Origin: Amoebophrya sp. A120
Taxonomy: Eukaryota; Sar; Dinophyceae; Syndiniales; Amoebophryaceae
Reading direction: 5' to 3'
DNA: 64,000 nt
NCBI GenBank assembly: GCA_905178155.1
Contig: CAJINV010000004.1
Coordinates: 6,507,923 to 6,571,922, forward strand
Shown here: piece after piece, positions 1 to 12,100 of the stretch
How the letters are laid out: every line of letters begins with the position of its first letter
Numbering within the stretch: position 1 is the stretch's first letter
Program-made: the position numbers and the translations under genes
Notes under the pieces: generated by a model
Told to the model about the DNA's origin: nothing
Seen by the model: the letters and a program-made list of their open reading frames with translations, nothing else
The model's database searches: none

Positions 1-2983
1 TCCTCGATCCACTCGGGTCGAGTCTGCGGTTGCGGGCACGGGACGTTGCGAAGCACTTGAAGGTATCAAATGCAAATATGTCTGGGTCTGGAACAGTGCA
101 ACGTTTGTCATGCACGTTTTGCATGACGCGTGAGGTCTGTGATGCATGCCCTAGCATCACAGATCATGTGAGAGCTTTACCATGCCTTTTCCGCATGAGA
201 AACTGCCCTTCGGCCTTCTCAAAAGTGAACAGCTTCATTGGGAATCATGCAACACAGATTTTTGTATGATTCAGATCTAGCATGACAAGTTGTACTCTTC
301 CAGACCCAGACATATTTGCAATGCATAGAAGGAAAGTACTCGCCGGAGGTTGCTGCTGGCGAAGGAAATCCTCGGATTGCCGAAAGTGTCCGAGTATGAG
401 TTGCAAATATGTCTGTGTCTGTCAGCTTGCGAGATTTGTCATGCTAGTCCAGCATGCCTCTGAGCTTTGTATTGCGTGGCCGCAAAGAGCTCCTCGTGCC
501 TGTCATGCAAAAACGCAGTTGTTCATGCGGAGTACGCAACTCCGAACCACGGAAAAACTTGCCTTGCGCGGCAGCGCATTAGAGTCTGCTCTCTATTTCC
601 TCTCTTGCATCACAAGTTTCCAGACCCAGACATGTTTGCATTTGATACCGAGTTCGCCGGACGAGCGGATGCAGCAGTTGGTGATCATGAGGAGCTATCA
701 GCATCCTCTCCACCGGGGGGACAAATGAGCCGCACGAAAACAAGAACATCAACCCTGTTCATCTCGTCCCAGGAGCTGCAAGCAAAGGCGCAACAAGAAG
801 GCCAGCCTATCAGCCCGAAAATGAATCTCGGTTGTCTCCCGGTTCCCCAGTTCGGGCACAACAACAAACCCGGCTACAAACCGAACTTCATCCCGGTGTT
901 CAAAGGGGTTAGGTGTGACGAGAAGCATCTGTTTGTTGAGACGTGCAAAGCAGTACAGGAAGCCCTGTGGCAGTCGATGGACCCGGACCGGATCAAGCAA
1001 GCTCTCACCCTATGAGAATGCACACCTCCTCCTCCCCCTCATTTGTCATGCAAAACCCAAATCCAAGTGCTTCCCTGTGGCACTGTTTGCATGACAAATT
1101 TTTCACGAAGCCCAAACAGTACTACCCCAGGCGCATGAATTTGTCATGCACAGGCTCTATGTGTGCTGGTGTTTCTATTGCTGTTCATGCAATACAAATG
1201 AGGGGGAGGGGGGCTTGTGCACTGTCATAGACCCGTGCCTGCGGTCCGAAAAACCCGAGGTTTGTCTTGAAGGCGGACAAGAGATATCACAGAAAAAAGT
1301 GTTAACGTTAACGGTTTTCACAGATTGCAGTCATGCATCACAAATGTAGCCCAATATGCATGCTATGCATGACAAATTCTGACACGTCTTGTGATGCATT
1401 TCTGCATCACAAATTCCGTTGACGTTAACACTTTTTCTTGTGACAAGAGAGAAGGATGTTGTTTATCGGAGTTCGTTATCCACAGTGAATTTGTTCCCGT
1501 ACACGTACAAATGGGGCTTCTGCATCACAAACTTGTCTTTCAAGCTTCCTCAGCATGACACCTGGCTTCTTCTTCTAAGTTGGTGAAATTTGTGATGCAT
1601 TTTGCACATGTGCGGGACGAAATTTGTATTGCATATTCGTGTTGAAAAAGTGCGAGCGGTATCTCGCGCATTTGGAGCACCGCATTGACTACTGGAAGGC
1701 ACAGTTGACGAGCAAGGCCGTGATGAGCGGGAACCGACAATCAACGAAGTCTTCGACGGGATCGCAGGTGGCGCAGGTTGCTGCAGCGGGTGGGAACTCC
1801 AACAACAGCAACGGGGGGAACAACAAGACCACGGAAATAAACAAAGAAAACCAAAACAGTAAAAATACCACGACCAACGCTGCTGTTTCAAAAACCACCA
1901 GCAACGCCCCACTGTTTTACCAGGAGCTGATTTCCCTCGAGGAACTGTCTGAATCTCGCTTCCTGCTGAAGCAAACCGCGTTCCGTATCGAATGCAAATA
2001 TGTCTGGGTCCTCTGGAAATAACTTGTGATGCGGATTGGACATTCATGCGGACGACGCTTCAATTGACGGCCAACCATGACAAGTTTTTCAATCGCTAGG
2101 CATTTCCTAATATTCTGCATGGCAAACTGCGTTTCTACATGACAGCACACTGGGGCCGCGCTTGGATAACGTGCATGACAGACTTCAAAGTCATGGCAGA
2201 CACGCATGACAAATCTTGGACTCTCCCAGAGGACCCAGACATATTTGCAATGCATACTCCGTTTCTTCGAGCAAAGGGATTTCCAGGCGAACGATAGCCC
2301 GGCCGCCGTGCCGAAGCGCGCGCACGTGCTGAAGGAGCTCTGTCAGTTTTTTCGAAAGACATTTTTGGACAAGTTGTGGTGGAAATTTAAGATCGTCGTT
2401 TGTTTGCCGTTACCCCCAAACACGAATAGTAACTCCGCACAAGCCACGTGGCTGCGGGATTTTGCGCGGAATCAGGCGAGGTTTTTCTACGTATGAGAGT
2501 GCACACCTCCCCCTCCCCCTCATTTGTCATGCAAAATACCAAATCCAGGCTGCGCCTCGTGGCACTGTTTGCATGACAAAGTTTATACAGGGACGCCCTG
2601 CCGTCAGTTTCCCAACATGACAAGTTTTGGTAGCCCAAATAGCCCTACACTCCTCTGCAAATTTGTCATGCAAAACCGGCACTCTTGCTGACGCTTGTAT
2701 TTCCGTTGATGCTATGCAAATGAGGGGGAGGGGGGGTTGTGCAGTCTCATAGTACGTGCAAATGGTGCAAAACGACCGGGGGGAGACGGATGAAAGGTTT
2801 GTGAGACTCCTGGATTACGATGGGGAAGTGGAACAGCTGCAGACGGGTGCGACGGATAATAATAACTATCCGAAAATCTACATCCAGCGCATCGTTCCGG
2901 AAGAGTGCGAATGGCAGTATGAGGAGAGGAAGAGAAGCGGGGGCTCGAGTGGTGCGGAGAACGGGGGAGCGGACGTGCAGTAG
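1..2983 (+). CDS. Unrecognised protein, 3' part (5' end outside window)
   Basis: Frame-consistent exons after removing seven introners: ..42-63, 333-394, 653-1010, 1235-1284, 1451-1499, 1640-1985, 2262-2491, 2757-2983, ending in TAG. The readable part gives about 447 residues and the exon sum (1344 nt) is a multiple of three. I do not recognise a family. The protein is mostly soluble-looking, with charged helical stretches (for example VLKKCERYLAHLEHRIDYWK near 1640), an Asn/Ser/Thr-rich low-complexity insert (about 1740-1900) and an acidic C-terminus. No membrane segment or clear catalytic motif is visible. The 5' end, and therefore any signal peptide or N-terminal domain, lies before base 1. 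The join across the family-7 element at 1500-1635 is the least certain, because it lacks a clean duplication. Gene reality is supported by the continuous frame; function is unknown. Confidence 0.75.
64..327 (+). mobile_element. Introner, family 1
   Basis: Terminal inverted repeat of the TATCAAATGCAAATATGTCT type at the left, mirrored at the right end. Exact 5-bp duplication GAAGG at 59-63 and 328-332. Because the duplication ends in AGG, this copy can be excised as a GT-AG intron. Removal joins codons of the gene ending at 2983. Confidence 0.9.
395..647 (+). mobile_element. Introner, family 1
   Basis: Family-1 ends (GTCTGTGTCTG variant on the left) and exact duplication CCGAG at 390-394 and 648-652. 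No rotation of the duplication gives GT-AG. The frame continues across it. Confidence 0.9.
1011..1229 (+). mobile_element. Introner, family 2
   Basis: Family-2 ends: TATGAGAATGCACACC plus C-rich tract at the left and a G-rich tract plus GTGCACTGTCATA at the right. Flanks CACCC (1006-1010) and GACCC (1230-1234) match at 4 of 5 positions. Confidence 0.88.
1285..1445 (+). mobile_element. Introner, family 5
   Basis: Ends TATCACAGAAAAAAGTGTTA and the mirrored AACACTTTTTCTTGTGACA. Exact duplication AGAGA at 1280-1284 and 1446-1450. The intron would be non-canonical. Confidence 0.88.
1500..1635 (-). mobile_element. Introner, family 7 (reverse orientation)
   Basis: Reverse complement of the element at 54233-54366: both carry TATGCAATACAAATTTC at one end and TACGTGTA at the other, with CCGCACATGT inside. 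The flanks (CCCG and TTCG) do not form a good duplication. A 4-bp flank is needed to keep the frame, so the boundary is approximate. Confidence 0.65.
1986..2256 (+). mobile_element. Introner, family 1
   Basis: Family-1 ends; flanks TTCCG (1981-1985) and CTCCG (2257-2261) match at 4 of 5. Removal restores the frame (..TAF|RFFEQ..). Confidence 0.9.
2492..2751 (+). mobile_element. Introner, family 2
   Basis: Family-2 ends TATGAGAGTGCACACC and GTGCAGTCTCATA with the polypurine/polypyrimidine tracts. Flanks CTACG (2487-2491) and GTACG (2752-2756) match at 4 of 5. Confidence 0.9.
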
Positions 2984-3543
2984 CGAAGAAAACGCACTGG
3001 GGGTGTTATCTATGTATGATTTTGATGTCCATATTTATCAGTGCTTAATATCTACATGAGTGTATCTGTTTAAAGTGAATAAAAACACAGGTGAAAAACC
3101 GCCGAATCATGCTTCCATGGAGAGTGAGGATACGTGAACTTCGTAATTGCTTCCTGACACGTTTCATATGTACGAACACGAAGCGCTCCCCTAGCGAGTG
3201 GAAAATTACTATTCAGTACTTATGATGTATGAAAGAAAACAGGAAAAAGCGAATTGGACCTAGATCAACCTTCGTTGCAGTTGAAAGACAAAGACTAGTT
3301 AAAGTTCGAAGGGCAATAAACGCGAACTCGTTTATTCTATGCAGCGGCGTCGGCAGCGTTCTTTTGGTTTTTGAGAACGGATGTCCACCTGCGCGACATT
3401 TTTGAACGCAAGAAAAACTTTGACAATTTGAGGAATTTGGTCGCTACGACCGGTTTTTTTGAGATCCAGTTTTTAATGTCGTTTACCAAGATCTTTCTCT
3501 TCCCCGGTTGTACTGTTTCCAGTAGAAGGAACGCAAGAGAACG
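2984..3543. other. Intergenic spacer with likely trans-splice acceptor
   Basis: No gene seen. The last part before the ATG at 3544 is pyrimidine-rich (3490-3520) and ends in CAG at 3520-3522. That is the kind of site where a dinoflagellate spliced leader would be added. The acceptor call is inference. Confidence 0.4.
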
Positions 3544-6500
3544 ATGATAAGTATGGACGTTTCTTTCCGGAGAGGCGTAATGAGCGGGCGGCCAGCCAAC
3601 TGTTTGGGTTTTTGGTTTATTTTGCTACTTCTAGAGGTACAACAAATTATCTTTTCGATGTTTTCGGTTCCTACCATCACCATGGCTTCCCCTTTCGTCG
3701 GCGGTGCGCAGCTTCCGCTGCCCAGCTCGACGCGCTTTGTACAACATCAAACGCGGCCTTCGTCCGTCAGTGGCCAAAGCGTCGCCGGCAGCAGTTGTTC
3801 TACTTGTACTGCCACGAGGGCCACACCGGCAATAAACTACTACCTCGAAGATCATGATCCTGTCGCCTACAGCTCCCAGGACAAGCGGCAACAGAGTGCG
3901 AACGCGTTGTTTCAGTACCGGCCGCCCGCGAGACAGCCGCCCAACCCGCTTCTCTCTCGGTCGATCCCCTCCGTGAGCGGCGCAGCGGAGGCCCAGAGCT
4001 TGCAGGACTGGAAGACCTCTTTGCGGCCACTGAGTCGGGCGAGGAACCTGGCACCCACGCACGAAGTTTCGCGGCTGCTGGTATTAAGAGGAAATATCTG
4101 CCCTCCCCATACTGGAATCGAGATTTGTGTAGCATGATTTGTGACCACAAATCATGTTGTCATGCTAGAAGGGAAGAGATGCGGATTGTAGTGCTGGCTG
4201 GCGTGGGAAAGCCGTGCGTCTGCAGCATGACAGGAAGCAACTGGAAACGGGAAACAGCATGACAAATCGCCTGCAATTAATGCCGCAGCTGCGTCTTTCG
4301 GCCTTCTAGCAATACAAGTCGACTTCGATGTACTGAAATACAGCTGCATCACAAATTTCGGGTGTCGATATGGGGAGGGGGGATTTTTCCTTTTGATAGC
4401 TGGTGAGTCATACTTCCATTTTTTCCACCACGTCGAGTCAAGTCTCGGCGATGGAGAGAGTATGGATTGCAAAAATGTCTGGGTCTGGAAGAATGCAGGA
4501 GTTTGTCATGCAGATTTTGCATGACCCATGAGGTCTGTGATGCATACCTTAGCATCAGAGATCATGCGAGGGCTTTCTGATGCTCATACTGCATGAGAAA
4601 TGCCCTCTCCGCGTAGCACAAATTACACCTCTTTTGCTGTTCATGCAATACAGATTTTATGTAGAGTCCAAAGGTAGCATCACAAGTTGCATCCTTCCAC
4701 ACCCAGACATTTTTACATTTGATAGAGAGAGGATTTGTACAACTGTGGTCCAAGAACACCAAGCGAGGACAGGCATTTTCTCAAAAAGCACACAGGTCGC
4801 GACTGCAGTACTTGCGCGGGAAACCGCGACCGCAGATGCACGACCTCAGTCAACGTCTTCCCAGCTTGCTCGTCGAGAGGAAACAGGGCCGATCATGATC
4901 ATGCCAGGTCACAGAGTCGTGCTCCAGACCCAAAGGAGGCGAGCGGCTGTAGTTCCGGCGCTTCCGATGAACCATTTGCAGGTCCTGATTACAACGCGAC
5001 GGGCCGCAACGTAATGCTTTCTGAATTATGTGCCGAAGATCACAATAATTCCGCGCCACGTCGCAGTAGAAGTTACTCGCACTGGGAAGATGAAGGAGGG
5101 GGCAGTAGAGAGGAGTGGGAACAACATCAACTACGCGGACCACGACTGGATGATAGCAGCTCCTCCTCGTGGCAGGAGCTACCATATGATGAAGAAGGAG
5201 GGCATCGTCCTCACGACCGTGTAGAGCGCAATCTCAACCGCCGGTCACCGCAAGGGCGTCATTCGTTTTCTAAGAAACGCAGCGCGGAGCGGTTCAGCCG
5301 TAGTACGTTTGCTGAAGTTTATCAAGACAGCACCAGCGACGACGCAGCACCAATTGGAGGAGGAGAAGAGACCACGGAAGTGATAGAAGAGCGTTACATC
5401 CCGCACCTGTCGCCGGCGCTGCGCAAAGTGTACTGTGCCGAGCCTCCGCAGTTCTTTGACCGGCTACGACAATATAACGATTTCACAGAAGGTGCGCGGC
5501 GGGAGCTGCGCCGACTCGTGCTGAACGAAGAGAATAAACCGATTTTACTTCCTGGTTGTGCTCAGAGGAGCGACGCGCAGTTTATTAGCTCCAGAAGTTC
5601 TGACCAAGATCTGTCTGAGGACGACGAAGAGCAAGATATCGATTTACTTACGCTCTCCCCCACCACGCGCGCTCCGTCGCAATCCGACGTGCTGACGCAG
5701 TGTGACGAACAATCACCGGTGCGAGGAGGCTTTTCACAAAATAGAACTCCTTCCAGTTTTCTGCTTTCGGGGGAGCACCGACGACTGGCCGCGGAGAGCG
5801 CGGCTGCTGGGACGAGACTTCTGACGGAGGTTGAAGGAATTGACGACTTTTCATCTCCGTCCGGGCAACCAGCGGAAGATTTTGCGCACGTGGAATCGCT
5901 GCGACAGTTCTTCGAGCGTTTCCGGCTGGAGTGCAAAGAGCGAGGACTTGCGAATTTTGGTGTCGATTTGGATTCCGCAGACGAGGCGGCGGGGAGCAAA
6001 AGCGGGGAGCGCGGCGATTTTGCGGGCGACGGCGCGCAGGAACTTTTGCCTACGCTCACAGAAGTGGTGGAAGACATCATTGAAGAGCAAGATGCGTTAC
6101 AGGAGGATCTTGCCGGGAAATTCGGCATAGCACCAGCTTCCCTTGACATCAGAAAACCGGGAGCTAGACGCAGCAGCGGACGAACGACCGCAGCTGCGGG
6201 CGGCTACAGCTGCGACACACACGCTTTCACAGTGGAGAAGCTGAAACGGAAGGCGTTGCACATACAGCGGGAATTGGAGGCGCAGCGCGAGCGCGACCGG
6301 GGCATACGGCTGCCGAAGAACGCGGACGGCCTGTTCGGCGTCGCGCCGGCGTACCGGAAAAAGCCGTTCAACAAAACCGCGGGTGTTTGCAAGTTGCACG
6401 GCGTGCAGGCCTGTTCGGAATGCATCGCGGAGTACAACACCGAGAAGCGCGTGCACAAGTGGTGCGAGGCTTGTTGGCATCTTGATCAAGCACGGGCGGA

Positions 6501-6609
6501 ATTTTGTTGTGCGTACCCGGAACGACCGGTGCCTGCCTTTTTGCAGTCGTACCGCGAGCGGCATTACGTGGAAGGATGTGTTGAAAGGAGGAGGAGAAGG
6601 GGACACTGA
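3544..6609 (+). CDS. Unrecognised protein, N-terminal hydrophobic segment, Cys/His-rich C-terminus
   Basis: Exons 3544-4081, 4404-4460 and 4730-6609 total 2475 nt (824 aa plus stop) after removal of two introners with exact duplications. The first ATG is used; a second in-frame Met lies at residue 13. Residues about 20-40 are hydrophobic (GFWFILLLLEVQQIIFSMF), suggesting a signal peptide or membrane anchor. The middle is acidic, Ser/Glu/Asp-rich and probably disordered, with some conserved-looking stretches (for example YIPHLSPALRKVY). The C-terminus (about residues 749-791) carries a dense Cys/His cluster: CKLHGVQACSEC, then KWCEACWHL and FCC, which looks metal-binding. I do not recognise a family. 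The Cys spacing does not match RING, PHD or CCCH as I know them. Confidence 0.75.
4082..4398 (+). mobile_element. Introner, family 3
   Basis: Family-3 ends (C-rich CCCTCCCCATA on the left; GATATGGGGAGGGGGGATTT then TTTTGATA on the right). Exact duplication GCTGG at 4077-4081 and 4399-4403. Confidence 0.92.
4461..4724 (+). mobile_element. Introner, family 1
   Basis: Family-1 ends with exact duplication GAGAG at 4456-4460 and 4725-4729. The inner part shows the features shared by the family: a GCCCTCTCCGCGTAGCACAA segment, followed by CATGCAATACAGATTTT. Confidence 0.92.
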
Positions 6610-9115
6610 AGCGATTAGACCTACTACTTACTGCCTTGACACGAGGTGCGGCCGTGATTGCCGTTTCGACATGCTACTGCATTGAACATTGCGAAGACTA
6701 GCAAGTGCGCGGCCACTGCGTATACGGCAGTCTAGCGTGAGGGGCCTCTCAGTCGGATTTTTCACTACACGTTTGCGAAAGAGTATTCAGACTTAAGCTG
6801 TCCGTTCTATTCGGGCAGGTGCGCGTCACTATGTTGACCAGGGTGTTCGCAATATTTAATCTTGCTTGTTGACCAGGAGGGCGCTACACTGCACTCGAGA
6901 AAGGAATGCAGCTTCTGAGCGTGCGGCGCCTAACAAACGCCACCGACTGCCGGCGCGGTGCTCTGGATCCCAGTGGAGCACAGGGGCGGCGCCTGCCTGC
7001 CCTTCGCGGTTGGATCCGGCCGGCCTGGCCTACGCGCATGCGCACTCCGTTGGATCAAGAGGCCAGCAACGTCTCCGAGCTCGAGCGGGGCGGCCAGCTT
7101 TGGCAACTGCTACGACGCGGCGCCGCGAATCGCAGTCCGGACCAGGTTGAAGCACGTCGCGCGCTGCCCGCGCCGCATAGGCAGCGCGGCCGGCGCGCCT
7201 CTTCGGCCGGCGCCACGCTGACCAAGCCCAGGCGTCCGCCCTCGGGGCCGGCGTGCTGTCTCTTGCGGCGGCTTTGGTTGCCAGAGTAACCCGCGCGGGC
7301 GGCTTGACCGTCGGGAACGCCTCCGGGCTGTGTATCAATGGTGGCCGGCGGGGACGGGGATGCGTCGGTCTTCGCGGGACAGGGCCCGCGCGCCGCGCCG
7401 TGAACTTCGTGCCCAGGCCACCGAGGGCCAACTGCGCCGCTCGGCTTCCCCTACATGCCGCCGCGTGCAGTAGGCGCGACCCTTTACGCGGACACCGTAA
7501 GAGACCGAACTTCGGGCGGTGGCGCCGTGGACGGCTCTCAACTTCTTTCATGCGGGTGTTGGTGGCTCCAGCGGGGCTGTTTTGCGGAGTTACCAAAAGC
7601 GAAGTCCGCGAGAGCGCCAGGCGCAGCCTCTGGAGTTTTTGGCACATCGATGCAGCCCGGCAAGAGTTGCGGCGCCTATTGCGCGTTGGGGTGCCTTTGC
7701 TTCGAAAAAAAGGCGCCAGCGATAGGCGAGGCGAACGGGCCCCCGAACGAGGGAAGGCGCGGGGGCCCCTGCGGGTCTTCAATGCGACAGTGGTGAAATT
7801 GATGAAATGACGAGCCTGATCCCCTTCATGGTCTGGCTCGGGCACTTCGGGACCAATCACGGGGCCCATCCGTGAACGGGGCGTGATTTATCTCGGTCGC
7901 CTTTCTGCCTACGACGCCCTCTTCGACAGTCGCCAAAAAGGACAGCGCTACGACTGCACTAGTGCCGACTGCGAGGGCCGCGAGCGAAGTCATCCGGGGC
8001 GACAACTTTCGCAAGACGTGCCCGGCCCGCATTTCGCTCCCCCAGATGTCCGGGGATGTCTCTCGAGGGGGTCTGGCGAAGGCGGTCCGCCGTCGCGGTC
8101 CAGGTTCGCGCGGCGCGCGAAGCTGGGCCACCCTGTGCCGGGCGCCTGCCCGGGGTGGGCTGCCGCGGCACGGCGGCACCCAAGGCCCGCGCAAGCCCTG
8201 GCCAGGCGGCGGGCGCGCGGGGCGCCGACAGGAACATTGCGGCGCGCTGCGCCTTGGCTTTTGTCGCCGCCGCACGGCCCGGCGCCTTATGGGCGCAGGG
8301 CACTCGCGCCGGGCCTTGCAGGAAGCTAGCGGAACGCATGCGGGAAAAAATTTTCGCCGTGTGCGTGGTGGTAGAGGAGTCGCGGCGGAAAGGCGCGCAG
8401 CCGCCAAGCACGGCAGAGAGAAAAAGCGGAGGCGTACTTCCTGAAGGCGATCACGAGCATCCACCTGCAGGGGGGCGACGCCGCGAGGCCGTAGTCGCAC
8501 GCGCCCCAGCTGCTTCAAACGCGGGACGCGTGCAGGTGTTCAGAAGTGCCTCACCAATGGCAACGGCACGGACGGGGGCGCCAGGGCTAGCCCGGCTGCG
8601 CGCCCGGGGCCGGGCGGCGCCATGGCGTCGGGCCAACGCGCGCGCGGCTCGCGGGATGTGGCGCCGCGAGCCGGGTCCGGGCGTCGCGGCGTGTGGAAGC
8701 CCCTTGCCGCCGCCGGCGCTCGTGCGAGCGGGGCGGCCGCCGCGACAGCGCGGCGCCAGCTTCTCTTATCGTGCGTGGCCGCCCCGGCCGGTCCTCCTCC
8801 GTCGCAAGGTGCGCGCGCGCACATTATTCGAGGTTGGCTCGCTCTTGGACTTTGTTCGCGGAGTTTGGCTCTGCGTAAAGCACACCAGCGGCCTGTGCTG
8901 CAGCGAATCCGGAGCCAGCGTGTTCGGTCGGCTTTGTTCTTTTGTGTATTGGAACTCGTCCATGCAGGCGCTGTCGTCTGTTGGCTATTGGCTCTTGTCC
9001 TCCGTAATTTTTTTTTCGCGCTTCTCTTCACGATACTACAGACGCCGACTGTAGCAAGCGGCGCCTGGTGCTTACATTTCTCTTGCCATTCAAATTGCAC
9101 AGCAGCCTCAAGAGC
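6610..9115. other. Intergenic spacer with GC-rich island (about 6870-8830)
   Basis: AT-richer DNA up to about 6860 gives way abruptly to very GC-rich sequence until about 8830, then returns to average composition before the ATG at 9116. Long open frames exist on both strands here (for example 7826-8518 on the minus strand), but they overlap each other, are Arg/Ala/Pro-rich and show no domain. I read them as a side effect of few AT-rich stop codons. A duplicated GTTGACCAGG word lies near the left edge (about 6834 and 6868). A pyrimidine-rich stretch followed by CACAG at 9098-9102 is a possible spliced-leader acceptor for the next gene. Confidence 0.5.
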
Positions 9116-12100
9116 ATGTCCCCTCGCCATCGACGTACAAAGCAGCGTCACAAGCGGCGTCCAGTGGCACGTCCCTGCGCCACGAAGTCGACCCTGGAAC
9201 GCCGCACCGCTACCGTGGTTCGCCACTCTCTCTACTGCTGCAACCGCATTCCTCACCTCGCCAAAGCTTCCTTACTTGCCGCCACTCTTGCTGCCGACAG
9301 TCTTCTCCCCGCCCTCGCCGAGTGGAGTTTCGCGGGCTCCGACCCGGAGTGGCGCCCGACTTTTCCGGACTGGGATTGCAACGAAAATGAGTACTGGAAC
9401 GGGTTCTACGGGGAGCTGAACAACAATGGGCTGCTGATCCGGAACGCGGACGAACTGTACCAGAACCCAAAACTCGAGTTTGACCCGGGAATCATGGACA
9501 CTTCCATGCAACACCTGAAAGAGGTCCTGGACATGTTCTGGCCGCTGTTCGTCAAGGCGACGAGCAGTAGTACGGATAGTACAGCCCCCCTCGATGAAAA
9601 TTCTGTGGCGGACGAACAAACAGGAGGCGGCGCTGTGGATCAGTCCCTCTTCCGACTCGAATCCTGTCCGCTGGGTGTGCTGTCCTACCAGCTTTTCCGC
9701 ATACTGCACCTAGTGATCACGGAGAAGGGGAAGAAAGTGAATTTAATATCGGGTAAGAAAACTTCTACTCCTTCGACGACGATGAAAATGGAACCAGACC
9801 AAGACCAGGAAAGCATCGCCTTTTCTGCCGATGGCGAAGCTGAAATAAATCCTGACTTCGACCCTAGTCCTCCTTCCAGCAAAAGCGCCCCTGCGTCTAC
9901 TACGCTGCAAGAAAGCCAGAAAGTAGAAACAGACAGGACCCCTCTCTCCTCCAACTCCGCCGTCTTTCGGGACAAGTGCCGCCGCATTCTCGAGGCCATC
10001 GTAGAGGCGACCAACACGTTTTTTATGCAGGACGGCGAAGACACCAGTGATCAGTTCACCCGAACAGACTTTGCCGCCGCCCGCCGGTGGGCGGACCAGG
10101 TCTACTACCTGTTTCAGTCCGAAATTCTTTCCCAGCAAGCGCTGCGGGCCAGCGCAGCCGAATTCGACCGTTTGACCGCGAAAATTCTGCGGCAGAATCG
10201 ACTGCTGGAGCAGGGAAGTAGTGATGGAACAAGTGGATCAGGAAAGGGCGAGCAGCAGGCCGAAACGACTGACGAGGAGGTATACTCCACGCGACTGCAC
10301 ACAGCACACGAGGAGGTGACCTGGCCAACGGTTGCGTACCACACGAAGGTTGAGCATTTGCGGGCAGATTTGCACCTGTCGGTGCACGAAATCCTTTTCG
10401 TTTTCCTCCGCTCCTTGAAGGAATTATTCGGCACCGAGTACCTGAAAGTGGAGCTGCTACTCGGCACCCGATGGCCGGTGTTGGAGCTGCTTGGGGCGCT
10501 GGAACGGATTCCGAAAATTATGGGCGAACGAGAGGGTGAGGAGGCAGTTACTGCAAAAGGACCTGCTCAGGAGGGCTTCGCAGTTATGTCCTCGAGTAGT
10601 GATAAAGATCTCCAAGTACAACTAGCAGCCTCTCCTCCCCCTTGCCCAGTCGACTACGTCTTAAATTGGCCAAAACTCCGAGAGTCCTTATCCGAGCTCT
10701 CGCCTTTGCTCTACCCGGAAGTCTTGACGCGGAGCGAGCGGGGCGGGCTCGGCAGCTGGGCTTTCGCGAAGCAGCTGGAAGAGAAAGATTTTCCGACTTT
10801 ACCGGAAAACTCTAAGCGTCACCTGGTGCAGAACTTGCTGCGCTTTTACGAGGATTCGTTCGGAGGAACCTTCGGAGGGGAAGCAGAAGAACAAGACCCT
10901 GGTCAACAACATGACTCAGAACTACCTGATCATCATCGTTTTCTGCCTCCGGAAGTGCAGTTTTTCTTCCTGACCGACGCGCTTTGCGACGTTCCGGTGC
11001 TGCTTCCCAAAATGATCCTGTCCGCCATGCAGGTGGCCCCGACTTCAGAACCTTCGGACGCCGTCGCCAACAGGGTGGGCATCCAGTGGCTTGCCGAGAT
11101 GAGGGAGGCGTTGTTCCTTTTCGGTGATATAGTACCGGAAGGAGGTGGTGGTCCAAATGCGACCACGTCCGCTACCTTTTCTTCTTGCCCAGCAGACCTA
11201 GCCCAGTTGATCGAGCGCGCGAAAGCGCTAGCTGCGGCGCGGGATGAACGAACGGAAGAGCACCCGGCCACTTCTTCCGCAGCGCAGCAGGAGGAATTCT
11301 CCCGAGCCTTGCAGTTCGAGATGTACCGCAAACACATCCTGGCGACCAAACTCACGGCGCCTGATGGTGAGAATCATCCTGAGGGAAATTATGTCGAGGG
11401 TGGAAATGATAATGATGGACATGATCAGGTTATATCACCATCAAAAAAGGTTCATGTCATCCATGATAGCGCTATCTATTGCAATGAAAAATGCCCCCAC
11501 CCCATATCAAAACGCAAATCTGTATTTGTGATGCAGATTTGTGGTCACAAATCAGCTTTATCATGCTACAAGGGAAAAGATGCGGACCGTAGTACTGGGT
11601 TGCGTGGGAAAGCTTTGCATCTTCAGCATGAGAGGAGGCACCTGGAAGTGAAAAACAGCATGACAAATCGCCTGCAAACGAGGCCAAAACTGCGGCCCTT
11701 GGCCTTCTAGCAACACAAGTCAATTTGTGTACTCAAATCCAGCATCACAGATTTCCTTTTCGATATGGGGAGGGGGGATTTTATCTTTTGATACTATCAG
11801 TTTTCTGTTCACGGACTTCTTCGGCCGCGGCTGGGAGATGGCAGAGCTGATCTGCCTCCACGGGACACTTATCCTGTGCAAAAGTATCGTACTCGTATAA
11901 ATGCATTACAAATTCCCCCAGCATGAGAAATAAAATCTGTCATGCGGATTTACCATAAGAAAAAAATTTTGTAATGCATGAATGCAATTACTACGAGTAC
12001 GATAATTTTTCACAGGATATTACTCCTGCTCGATGTCTACAAGTACCAGGTGTGCGCCCGGCAGGCGTCGCAGTGTCTGGAACACTACCAGAAGCACTTG

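Noticed and set aside
30-728. Short ORFs overlapping introners at the left edge
   Set aside because: They translate introner sequence (recurring CLSC, MSGSG and YVWV peptides) and are shadows of repeats.
7030-9054. ORFs of 185-332 aa in the GC-rich island
   Set aside because: Overlapping on both strands, Arg/Ala/Pro-rich, no recognisable domain and no introners; best explained by few AT-rich stops.
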